Shown: one piece after another, positions 48,978 through 56,402 of the stretch | Position numbering within the stretch: position 1 is the first letter of the stretch | How the letters are laid out: each line of letters opens with the position of its first letter | Source: Bacteroidota bacterium | Lineage (GTDB): Bacteria; Bacteroidota; Bacteroidia; Chitinophagales; Saprospiraceae | Assembly: GCA_029557915.1 (NCBI GenBank) | Contig: JAKQHS010000094.1 | Span: forward strand, 1-64,000 | Reading direction: 5' to 3' | Length of the DNA: 64,000 bases | The notes under the pieces: generated by a model | Told to the model about the DNA's origin: nothing | Database searches by the model: none | The model's input: the letters and a program-made list of their open reading frames with translations, nothing else | Made by a program: the position numbers and the translations under genes

Positions 48978-49637
48978 TTGTTTTTTCCCCGGATATGCCT
49001 GGCTTGTGATAAAAACCTTCAGGCCAGGGGGCACCTGTTCTGCATTCATTGTTCCTATACCATAGCCATTACCGACCAATGGAAAAAACCGGAAAATGAG
49101 TTCACGGAAAAATTTGCCGGACGGCTGAAACTGGAGCAGGGTGCGGCGCTCTACCGTTTTGTACCCGGCGGACAGCTGCAGCAGGTGATTCACAAGCTCA
49201 AATACCAAAACAGGCCGGATATCGGCATCCACCTGGGCCGCACAGCAGGCCACCAGATCCACCGGTACTGGCCGCTTCCGGATCTTATCGTACCGGTACC
49301 GCTCCACCCGAAAAAATACTGGCAAAGAGGTTATAACCAGGCTGAACAGATAGCCAGGGGCATTGGGGAAATCACCGGTATCCCAGTCCTGCCCAATGCC
49401 CTCGAAAAGACCGGGTACACCCGGTCACAGACCCGTCTCCACCGGCTCGAACGCATGCAAAACATGGAAAAGTCTTTCGTGCAGCACCCGTCCGTAAAAA
49501 TGATTGGCAAACATGTGCTGCTTGTCGACGACGTGCTCACGACGGGGGCCACCCTGGAAGCCTGCGCCCTGGAAATCCTTCGGAACCCGGGAAGCAGGGT
49601 AAGCATGTGCACCCTTGCCATGGGAAGGAGAATTTAA
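48978..49637 (+). CDS. ComF-family phosphoribosyltransferase-like protein
   Basis: 219 aa if it starts at the TTG at 48978. The N-terminal zinc finger has CLAC...CIHC (Cys7, 10, 22, 25), followed by a PRTase-fold domain with HKLKYQNRPDIGIHLG, VPVPLHPKKYWQRGYNQAEQ and the PRPP loop LLVDDVLTTGATL. ComF proteins act in DNA uptake and recombination, but many homologues are housekeeping. No ATG is available: the frame is open back to 48915, and the residues before the TTG (REFFDHIGDL) look like real ComF sequence, so the start may be a non-ATG codon further upstream. Confidence 0.85.
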   Translation: MFFPRICLACDKNLQARGHLFCIHCSYTIAITDQWKKPENEFTEKFAGRLKLEQGAALYRFVPGGQLQQVIHKLKYQNRPDIGIHLGRTAGHQIHRYWPLPDLIVPVPLHPKKYWQRGYNQAEQIARGIGEITGIPVLPNALEKTGYTRSQTRLHRLERMQNMEKSFVQHPSVKMIGKHVLLVDDVLTTGATLEACALEILRNPGSRVSMCTLAMGRRI

Positions 49638-49685
49638 CGGACACTTCCTTTCCCCAATCATAGTCATACCCCCTATATTTAGGCC

Positions 49686-50192
49686 ATGACAGCAACTGAA
49701 CTCGTAAAAAAAGAATGTCTCCGGCGAATAAATGAAAGCCATGAAAAAATAATATCCTCACTGGCCGGGTTTACCCAGGAAGAGATCTGGTGGAGACCCA
49801 ATCCCGCCAGCAACAGTATGGGCAATATCATCCTGCACCTCTGCGGCAACCTGACTCAGTATGTCCTCAGCAGCCTTGGCGGATGGCCGGATCAGCGCCA
49901 GCGCTCCATGGAATTTGAAGAGCAGGGTCCTGTCCCGGTAAAGGAATTGTTTGACAAACTGGAAGAGGTCATGAGGAATGTCAATGAGACCATCCATGCC
50001 TGCAATGACTATGAACTGATGCGGGTACGCCCCGTCCAATGTTTTGAAGAATCAGGTATCGGCATTCTCATCCATGTGACGGAACATCTTTCCTACCACA
50101 CCGGCCAAATCGTCTATTTCGTCAAGTGGAAAACCGGGAAGTCCATGCATTTTTATGACGGAGTGGACCTGGAAGCCAGGGGTGAAGGGTGA
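49686..50192 (+). CDS. DinB-like/DUF1572 four-helix protein
   Basis: 168 aa. The metal-ligand histidines of the DinB fold are present: HLCGN near residue 56 and HVTEHLSYHTGQI near residue 132. WWRPNPASNSMGNIILHL is the usual helix-2 motif. The DUF1572/DinB superfamily includes mycothiol- and bacillithiol-dependent S-transferases, so a thiol-transferase role is possible but untested. Its last three codons and stop (GGT GAA GGG TGA) lie inside a heptamer array. Confidence 0.85.
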   Translation: MTATELVKKECLRRINESHEKIISSLAGFTQEEIWWRPNPASNSMGNIILHLCGNLTQYVLSSLGGWPDQRQRSMEFEEQGPVPVKELFDKLEEVMRNVNETIHACNDYELMRVRPVQCFEESGIGILIHVTEHLSYHTGQIVYFVKWKTGKSMHFYDGVDLEARGEG

Positions 50193-50223
50193 TTGGTGAA
50201 GGGTGATTGGTGGGTGGTGATTG
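50182..50223. repeat. 7-bp-period tandem array (GTGAAGG/GTGATTG)
   Basis: Six heptamers, alternating GTGAAGG and GTGATTG with one GTGGGTG. The TGA stop of the DinB-like gene (50190-50192) is in the second unit. Confidence 0.9.
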
Positions 50224-50231
50224 GCGCTCCG

Positions 50232-50280
50232 AACCTCCAACCTCTAACCTCCAACCTCTTACCTCTAACCTCTAACCTTA
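50232..50280. repeat. 7-bp-period tandem array (AACCTCC/AACCTCT)
   Basis: Seven heptamers of AACCTCY with one TACCTCT and a final AACCTTA. On the minus strand it encodes the last residues (KVRG) and the stop codon of the DUF1080 protein. Confidence 0.9.
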
Positions 50281-51035
50281 ATATTTCTAAACGCAATCTC
50301 CCCTCCATGATTCTGCAGGCCGATGCGCCCGGTTTTATTCAGGCTCCAGCCTTTAAACGGTTTGAATTTTGATTTGGCCACCAGGGCGGTGTATTCTTTG
50401 GACCCGATTTCGTATTCCACACATTTAACTCCGTTGAGCCAATGCTCGACACGGTTGCCTTTTTTAATCACTCCGGCTGTATTCCACTGACCGGCAGCAT
50501 TGAAGGTTGCACCCTGGCAGGACATGAGGTCGTAATTGTCGGCGGTCAGGTGATTGGTTGCTGCTTCCATTTCATGCGTGTTCACATAGTTGTTGTCCAC
50601 AAGCTGGAACTCCGGCGCAGTCTGCCAGATTGCCAGTTTGGGATTTTCATTGACCAGGTAAAACAGGCCGCTGTTTGCAGAGTCGGCGAGTTTGAAGTCA
50701 AACTTCAGTTCAAAATCCCCGAAGGTATCCCGGGTTACCAGGTCGCCGCCTACCATAGCTCCATGTGGGCCTTCCGGCTTAAGTACGATCTGGCCGTCCA
50801 TCACTTTCCAGGTATGGGGGATGCTGTCTCCGTTGTACACCCTCCAAGCGTCAAGGCTTTTCCCGTCAAAAAGCAGTTTCCAGCCGGAAGCAGCTTCGGC
50901 ATCGGTGAGCATATTGTTGGAGTCCACCACCATGGCGGTGGTATCCGCCGCTGGGGCGGTTCCGGTGTCAGACATCTCCTTGTTCTTGCAGAAAGTAAGG
51001 GCCAGGGGTAATATAAAGAAGAACAGTTTTTTCAT
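50265..51035 (-). CDS. DUF1080 protein, putative 3-keto-glycoside (3-keto-disaccharide) hydrolase
   Basis: 256 aa from the ATG at 51035. The N-terminus MKKLFFFILPLALTFCKNKE looks like a lipoprotein signal (Cys16 as possible lipidation site, with a non-classical Phe at -1). The DUF1080 jelly-roll domain follows: GWKLLFDGKSLDAWRVYNGD, FELKFDFKLADSANSGLFYL and GRIGLQNHGGEIAFRNIKV, the last two being the family's best-conserved strands. The family includes enzymes cleaving 3-keto sugars made by GMC dehydrogenases such as the one at 41382. It is a single gene with its own promoter box. Confidence 0.9.
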   Translation of the reverse strand: MKKLFFFILPLALTFCKNKEMSDTGTAPAADTTAMVVDSNNMLTDAEAASGWKLLFDGKSLDAWRVYNGDSIPHTWKVMDGQIVLKPEGPHGAMVGGDLVTRDTFGDFELKFDFKLADSANSGLFYLVNENPKLAIWQTAPEFQLVDNNYVNTHEMEAATNHLTADNYDLMSCQGATFNAAGQWNTAGVIKKGNRVEHWLNGVKCVEYEIGSKEYTALVAKSKFKPFKGWSLNKTGRIGLQNHGGEIAFRNIKVRG

Positions 51036-51055
51036 GATACGTTTTTTAATTGGCA

Positions 51056-51063
51056 CAAAGTTA
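51056..51063 (-). promoter_or_regulatory. -7 element (TAACTTTG) of the DUF1080 gene
   Basis: An exact match to TAnnTTTG on the minus strand, 20 bp before the ATG at 51035. No -33 TTG is evident. Confidence 0.5.
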
Positions 51064-51108
51064 AAAAGGGCTTCAGGCATTGTGGGCCAGGATCTCCGTT
51101 AACGATCT

Positions 51109-51777
51109 TCAAATCCCCAGTATTTTCCGTCCCATTTCCACATTGCAAACGTCAGGGGTTTCTAATCCTGCATACGCCCGGGCCGAAGAATATTTCCACT
51201 CCAAGGTCTCCCGGACCAGACCAGAAACCATTGGATTGTCATGTATATAATGAAAACATGCGTAGGCATAATCATTTCCTGTGGTAAACCGGAAGTCGGT
51301 TTTGCCATTGGATTTTTTTAAGGTGACAAACTGATCGATCCATCCATTTTTTGATTTGCACTTTGCCCTGAAAAGACTTCCGGTCCAACCGTTTTCTTTG
51401 TTTATGGCGCGGGTATACGATCGGAGCAAAATGCCAATGGCTTCATTGATTGAAATTTTTGAATGGTCATTGGATTTTTCCCATCGGTCAGTATAAATTC
51501 CTGAAAAAACATTTCCAAATTTTATCTCTCTTCTTTGTCTTTCAATTGAGTTCACATACAGCCTGAGCGATTTCCTTTCTATTAAGTCGCGATTTATATA
51601 AATCAGCCAGTGAAAGTGATTTGGCATCAGGCAATAGGATATAATGTCAGCAAATGGCGTGATGTACATTTTCATTTTCCATAAAAAGTATTGATAGTTT
51701 TCGTCGGAAAAAAATATCGGTCGACGATTATTCCCTTGATTATAAACATGATAGAGCTGGTTCGCATATAAGTTCAT
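51109..51777 (-). CDS. REP-associated tyrosine transposase (RAYT)-like HUH protein
   Basis: 222 aa. The HUH metal motif is NHFHWLIY (His54/His56) following YCLMPNHFHW, and the nucleophile is probably Tyr121 in LLRSYTRAINK. The sequence ends with FHYIHDNPMVSGLV and WKYSSARAYAG, both typical of the TnpA_REP branch of Y1 transposases. Such proteins are usually single-copy, domesticated and linked to REP palindromes rather than to flanking IS ends. Here a GGGGTGACTT palindrome and direct repeats lie just upstream (51808-51856). Confidence 0.88.
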   Translation of the reverse strand: MNLYANQLYHVYNQGNNRRPIFFSDENYQYFLWKMKMYITPFADIISYCLMPNHFHWLIYINRDLIERKSLRLYVNSIERQRREIKFGNVFSGIYTDRWEKSNDHSKISINEAIGILLRSYTRAINKENGWTGSLFRAKCKSKNGWIDQFVTLKKSNGKTDFRFTTGNDYAYACFHYIHDNPMVSGLVRETLEWKYSSARAYAGLETPDVCNVEMGRKILGI

Positions 51778-51807
51778 TTTTAAAAATAGGTGGAAATGCT
51801 CAAAAAT

Positions 51808-51856
51808 GAAGGGGTGACTTAAGCGAAGGGGTGACTTAAGTCATCCCCTCACTTAG
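51808..51856. repeat. REP-like direct and inverted repeat upstream of the RAYT gene
   Basis: The 16-mer GAAGGGGTGACTTAAG occurs twice in a row (51808-51823 and 51825-51840). The second copy runs into its own near-inverse TCATCCCCTC, so AGGGG/CCCCT and TGACTT/AAGTCA pair with a single bulged T. Confidence 0.75.
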
Positions 51857-51877
51857 GGCATTGTCTATTTTTTCATC

Positions 51878-51900
51878 TATATTTGTCGAATTATCCGACA
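51878..51900 (+). promoter_or_regulatory. polymerase gene promoter with palindromic operator (TGTCG-N7-CGACA)
   Basis: TATATTTG (51878-51885) is a perfect -7 box. The dyad TGTCG-N7-CGACA (51884-51900) overlaps the expected transcription start and ends 4 bp before the ATG at 51905. The placement fits a repressor that blocks initiation, as in damage-inducible genes. The repressor is not identified. Confidence 0.6.
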
Positions 51901-51904
51901 TATC

Positions 51905-54844
51905 ATGTATCTCAACGCCCACAGCTATTTCAGCCTCCGGTACGGCACCCTCTCCCCTTCGGAGCTGGCCACCGGAGCGGCCGCCCTGGGCCATACCTGG
52001 ATGGCGCTCACGGATATAAACAATACTTCCTGCAGCTTCGAATTCCTCCAAGCTTGCCAAAAAGCGGGGCTCCGGGGCCTCCTCGGCATCGAATTCCGGG
52101 ACCCGGAACACCGTTATCTCTATACGGGGATCGCCCAAAATGCCGCCGGTTGGCATGAACTCTGCGCCTTGCTGACCCGGAGTTCGCTCAGCGGGGAGCC
52201 CCTGCCCGCCCTGGCCCCTCCCCTGGAACACTGTTTTGTGATCTACCGCTCCCTGCCCAAGCCGCTCGCCGATTTCGCCCCCCACGAATATTACGGGGTC
52301 TCCCCCGCCGAAGTGGGCGGCCTGTATTCATCCCCCCTCCGGAAGGACCCCGGGCGGCTCCTGGCCTTTGCCTCTGTCAGCCATCGCGACCGGGAAGGCC
52401 ACCGCATACATAAACTGCTGCGCTGCATCGACCGCAATATCGTGCACACCCGACTGGAAGCGGCCGATACGGCCCCGGTCACGGACAGCCTGGTGAGCCG
52501 GGACTCGCTGCTGCAGGCTTATGCCCAATATCCTGAACTGATCCGGAGGACCGAACAAGTCGCCGACCAATGTTCGATCAGCCTCGAGTCCGGCACGGGG
52601 GTCAACCGCCGTACCTTCACCGGCACAGCGGGCGGAGACTATGAACTCCTCACCAAACTGGCCCGGGAAGGTTGCCGCCGGCGGTACGGAACCACACACA
52701 AAAGGGCTGCAGAACGTACCGAAAAAGAATTGCAGGTGATCTTCAAACTGGGCTTCGCCGCCTATTTCCTCATCACCTGGGACGTCGTGCGATATGCCCG
52801 GAGCGCGGGCTACCACCATGTGGGCCGGGGCAGCGGGGCCAACAGCATCGTGGCCTACAATCTCGGCATCACCGACGTGGATCCCCTCGAACTCGACCTT
52901 TATTTCGAGCGCTTCATCAACCCGCACCGGTCCTCGCCTCCCGACTTTGACATCGACTTTTCATGGAGCGAACGCGACGATGTCACCGACTATATTTTCA
53001 AACGTTATGGACATGAATACACCGCCCTGCTGGCCACTTACAATACCTTCAAGGGCCGGTCCATCATCCGCGAACTAGGTAAGGTATTCGGCCTGCCTAA
53101 AAACGATATCGACCTCATCGTCGACGAGCCCCTGGCCTCCGACAAACACCATCCCTGGGCAAAACATATTTTCCGTTTCGGCAAAAGCATCGAAAACTTT
53201 CCCAACTACCTCTCCATCCACGCGGGGGGCATCCTCATCAGCGAGCGGCCGCTCAACGAGCATACCGCCCTGCAGATGATGCCCAAGGGTTTTGCCATCA
53301 CCCATTTTGACATGTACGGCGCCGAAGACCTCGGTTTCCACAAATACGATGTCCTCAGCCAGCGCGGCCTGGGCCATATCAAGGACGCGGTGGACCTCAT
53401 CAAACGCAATAAAAGACAGTCCGTGGATGTACACGACATCGCCCGCCTCAAAGAAGACCCGAAGGTGAGGGCCCAGCTCCGTTCGGGCCATTGCATCGGT
53501 TGTTTTTACATCGAATCGCCGGCCATGCGCGGGCTGCTGCACAAACTGCGCTGCGACGACTACGTACACCTGGTGGCGGCGAGCTCCATCATCCGTCCGG
53601 GGGTGGCCCAGAGCGGCATGATGCGGGAATACATCGAACGGTTTCACCACCCGGAAAAAATCCAGTACCTCCACCCGGTCTTTGAAAAAAACCTCAAAGA
53701 AACCTATGGCGTCATGGTCTACCAGGAAGACGTGATGAAGATCGTGCACCATTTTGCCGGCCTCGACCTCGATGAGAGCGACGTGCTGCGCCGCATCATG
53801 ACCGGCAAAAAAAAATCATCCGACACCTTCCTGCGGCTGAGGGATAAATATTTCGCCAACTGCAAGGCGCGCGGTTATTCCGAGGCCCTCACCCAGGAAG
53901 TCTGGAGGCAGATCGAAAGTTTCAGCGGGTATTCGTTCTGCAAGGCGCATTCGGCCAGCTTCGCCGTGGAGTCTTTCCAGAGCCTCTTTCTCAAAACCTA
54001 TTATCCCCGCGAATTCATGGTGGCCGTGATCAACAATTTCGGCGGCTTTTACAATACCGAGCTCTATGTACACGAGGCGCGCATGTGCGGGGCCATCATC
54101 CATGCCCCCTGCGTCAACCGCAGCACCTACCTCACCACCCTCTACGGCGACGACTTGTTTATCGGTTTTGTCCACATCCAGAACCTCGAACAGAATGTGG
54201 CCGTGCGCATCGTCGAAGAACGGCTGGCCAACGGCCCTTACCGCAGCCTCGAGGATTTTGTACAGCGCATCGACGTCAGCAAGGAACAGCTTGAGATCCT
54301 CATCCGCATCAATGCTTTCCGCTTCACCCGCATGAACAAATACGAACTGATGTGGGAAAAAAACATGGTGCACAACCCCCAGGTCAAATACGCCCAGAAC
54401 GGCAATTTTTTCCCCGATGCCGCCGATCAATACTCGCTGCCCGAACTGGACGAAGGCCGTTTCGAACAGGCTTTTGACGAAATCGAACTGCTGGGTTTCC
54501 CGCTTTGTTCCCCCTTCGACCTGCTGGCAGAACCCTTTAAGGAAGACATCCTGGCCAGGGATATGCCCGCCCACCACCGCCGGACGGTCACCATGCTCGG
54601 GTACTATGTCACCCGCAAATGGGTGAGCACCAAAAACAACAAACTCATGAGTTTCGGCACCTGGATCGACCGTGAAGGCCGCTTTTTCGACACCACCCAC
54701 TTCCCGCCTTCCCTGGAAGCCTACCCTTTTAAAGGCAAGGGCGTCTACCGCATCCGGGGCAAGATCGTGGACGATTTTGATTTTAAAAGCCTGGAGGTGA
54801 TGGACATGGAAAGGTTGCCGTATCGGAAGGACGAGAGGTATTGA
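51905..54844 (+). CDS. dnaE: DNA polymerase III alpha subunit, compact second copy (DnaE2/ImuC-like)
   Basis: 979 aa. An N-terminal PHP domain starts MYLNAHSYFSLRYGTLSPSE but shows fewer histidines than active PHP exonucleases. The family C palm carries the catalytic aspartates in PPDFDIDFSW (Asp347, 349, 351), with GRGSGANSIVAYNLGITDVD ahead and NYLSIHAGGILI, HFDMYGAEDLGFHKYDVLSQ and GYSFCKAHSASFAVESFQSL after. Next come the helix-hairpin-helix and OB-fold regions (TMLGYYVTRKWVSTKNNKLM), with a short C-terminus. Main replicative DnaE is usually 1,150 aa or more, so this compact form is more likely the damage-induced translesion type. imuA/imuB/dinB partners are not visible in the window. Its stop codon lies in an inverted-repeat element. 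Confidence 0.88.
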   Translation: MYLNAHSYFSLRYGTLSPSELATGAAALGHTWMALTDINNTSCSFEFLQACQKAGLRGLLGIEFRDPEHRYLYTGIAQNAAGWHELCALLTRSSLSGEPLPALAPPLEHCFVIYRSLPKPLADFAPHEYYGVSPAEVGGLYSSPLRKDPGRLLAFASVSHRDREGHRIHKLLRCIDRNIVHTRLEAADTAPVTDSLVSRDSLLQAYAQYPELIRRTEQVADQCSISLESGTGVNRRTFTGTAGGDYELLTKLAREGCRRRYGTTHKRAAERTEKELQVIFKLGFAAYFLITWDVVRYARSAGYHHVGRGSGANSIVAYNLGITDVDPLELDLYFERFINPHRSSPPDFDIDFSWSERDDVTDYIFKRYGHEYTALLATYNTFKGRSIIRELGKVFGLPKNDIDLIVDEPLASDKHHPWAKHIFRFGKSIENFPNYLSIHAGGILISERPLNEHTALQMMPKGFAITHFDMYGAEDLGFHKYDVLSQRGLGHIKDAVDLIKRNKRQSVDVHDIARLKEDPKVRAQLRSGHCIGCFYIESPAMRGLLHKLRCDDYVHLVAASSIIRPGVAQSGMMREYIERFHHPEKIQYLHPVFEKNLKETYGVMVYQEDVMKIVHHFAGLDLDESDVLRRIMTGKKKSSDTFLRLRDKYFANCKARGYSEALTQEVWRQIESFSGYSFCKAHSASFAVESFQSLFLKTYYPREFMVAVINNFGGFYNTELYVHEARMCGAIIHAPCVNRSTYLTTLYGDDLFIGFVHIQNLEQNVAVRIVEERLANGPYRSLEDFVQRIDVSKEQLEILIRINAFRFTRMNKYELMWEKNMVHNPQVKYAQNGNFFPDAADQYSLPELDEGRFEQAFDEIELLGFPLCSPFDLLAEPFKEDILARDMPAHHRRTVTMLGYYVTRKWVSTKNNKLMSFGTWIDREGRFFDTTHFPPSLEAYPFKGKGVYRIRGKIVDDFDFKSLEVMDMERLPYRKDERY

Positions 54845-55061
54845 ACCCAAACCATGCAATAGAGTTTCTATTACAAACCGGAATGCCTGCAAATACTGGC
54901 ACTTCCCGGCCGAAGAGGTCGATTTATTATTAAGGTCGGCCTCCCATTTTTATCCTCACCATAGGAGTGCCTATGTTTGCGGTAAAAATAGACCGGGAGC
55001 GCCAGTCTTTATTGGCCTTCCGGTTTTCATTACGAAACTCTATTGCATGATTTGGGTTGAA
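54841..55061. mobile_element. MITE-like hairpin element with ~78-bp terminal inverted repeats
   Basis: The left end, starting TTGAACCCAAACCATGCAAT at 54841, and the right end, reading TTCAACCCAAATCATGCAAT on the minus strand from 55061, match almost perfectly for about 28 bp. They continue with mismatches (CCGG, ACTGGC, CCCGG blocks) for about 78 bp per arm. A centre CATAGG-AGTG-CCTATG (54960-54975) closes the fold, and the left arm has an extra ~30 bp. There is no ORF. The left end overlaps the stop codon of the polymerase gene. No clear target-site duplication is seen. Confidence 0.75.
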
Positions 55062-55226
55062 GAATGAAAAAATAAAGCCGAATTATTGAGCTCTGCCTGA
55101 TGGAGTGCGCAAATCAGGATTCCAGGTTACTTTAAACCAAAGGGGTTCACCATTGCGATAAAATTAAAAGCCTTAGCATTGTGAATCCATTTATTTAAAT
55201 TAATATAGATCGACAATTATACAGGA
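55062..55226. other. spacer before the glycosyltransferase gene
   Basis: 165 bp, A/T-rich. No ORF, no clear promoter consensus and no repeats were recognised beyond the hairpin element that precedes it. Confidence 0.4.
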
Positions 55227-56399
55227 GTGAAAAAAAAACTACTCATCAATTGGCTCTATTACCATCCGGTCGGGCATGTCATCGAGCCGCTGAAACTGGC
55301 AAAGGGATATCAATTGGCAAACAAAAATTTAGAAGTATACCTGATAATCAATGCCGATTCCCCCCGGGAGCTTCCTGACGCCTGTCCATGGATTAAAAAA
55401 ACTTATACCGTCTCACTGGATGAAGTTCAACGGTGTGGGGCGGGTGCCCTTCAGAAAATCCCAAAAAAATGGGACTATGTCATTACCGATAACCGGGCAA
55501 GGTGGTTGGTATCCGGGAGAGATAATGAAAACCTGATTCATGCCCAAGACTTATTGAAAAAATTATTGGTGGCAAAGGTCAAAAAGGGATATGTAGAACA
55601 ATCCGGAATACAGAAAGAGAGCATACTGCCGATTGTGGGCAATCCTAAAATTAAACTTCCTGTTCCGGATAAAGCCAGGGATTTTGCAAAGAAATTTAAA
55701 CACAGAGGTCCTAAAATAGCCATTCTGTTAGGCGGTTCCTCAGGTAAGAATCGAAGCCCGGGCCTGAAATCATGGTTAAGGATATGCCAGGCGCTCGTTG
55801 CGGCCATTCCGGATCTGAAAATTTATTTTACCGGGGTATCCCGGAGTATAAATGGAAGAACTGCGACCAGAGATTTTAACCGGGAAGATGTGGATGATCT
55901 CATCAACAGGTTGCCCGGTGCTGAATATGCTTACGATTTAGGGCTGTGGAATCAAATAGCCCTGATCGAAACCTGCGACATTTTTCTTTCTCCACATACA
56001 GGATTTGCCTTTATTGCGCCCCTGGTCAATACACCCTGGCTGGAAATAGCCACCTGCCCCTGGCCGGCTTATATCTTCAATGACCTTCCCTTCTATTCCG
56101 TTTTGCCGGACTGCGGATCATACCCCGGTTGGGGTAATCCGCTTAAAGGTTGTGGGAAATTGTTACAGGAAAATAAAAAAGCACGCTGCGTTTCCGATCG
56201 GTCATTAAAAAAGAAAATACCAGAAATCGTGAGAGGAGCCAGATACCTGTTGGATAAAAAATTTACCTACAAAAAAGCCATCAGCCTTCACCTGAAAAAG
56301 ATCCGTAAAAACTATCCGATACAGCATTTCTTTTTCTTAGGGGGCATTGAAGGCTTAACCCACACTCCTGGTGAACCAATACCTAAAAACCAGTCTTAG
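55227..56399 (+). CDS. glycosyltransferase (heptosyltransferase/GT9-like)
   Basis: 390 aa from a GTG start at 55227 (MKKKLLINWLYYHPVGHVIE); AGGAG sits immediately ahead of it. Features typical of GT9-like enzymes: the N-terminal HVIEPLKLAKGYQLANKN, GPKIAILLGGSSGKNRSPGL as the start of the second Rossmann domain, and the substrate loop SPHTGFAFIAPLVNTPWLEI. It probably adds a sugar to a cell-envelope glycan. The gene is visibly more A/T-rich than its neighbours, uses many AAA codons and lies next to the hairpin element, suggesting acquisition by transfer. Its family assignment is moderate. Confidence 0.7.
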   Translation: MKKKLLINWLYYHPVGHVIEPLKLAKGYQLANKNLEVYLIINADSPRELPDACPWIKKTYTVSLDEVQRCGAGALQKIPKKWDYVITDNRARWLVSGRDNENLIHAQDLLKKLLVAKVKKGYVEQSGIQKESILPIVGNPKIKLPVPDKARDFAKKFKHRGPKIAILLGGSSGKNRSPGLKSWLRICQALVAAIPDLKIYFTGVSRSINGRTATRDFNREDVDDLINRLPGAEYAYDLGLWNQIALIETCDIFLSPHTGFAFIAPLVNTPWLEIATCPWPAYIFNDLPFYSVLPDCGSYPGWGNPLKGCGKLLQENKKARCVSDRSLKKKIPEIVRGARYLLDKKFTYKKAISLHLKKIRKNYPIQHFFFLGGIEGLTHTPGEPIPKNQS

Positions 56400-56402
56400 G
56401 GG

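Noticed and set aside
54841-55061. Rho-independent terminator of the polymerase gene
   Set aside because: The structure is far longer than a terminator and lacks a T-tract after the stem; a mobile hairpin element fits better.
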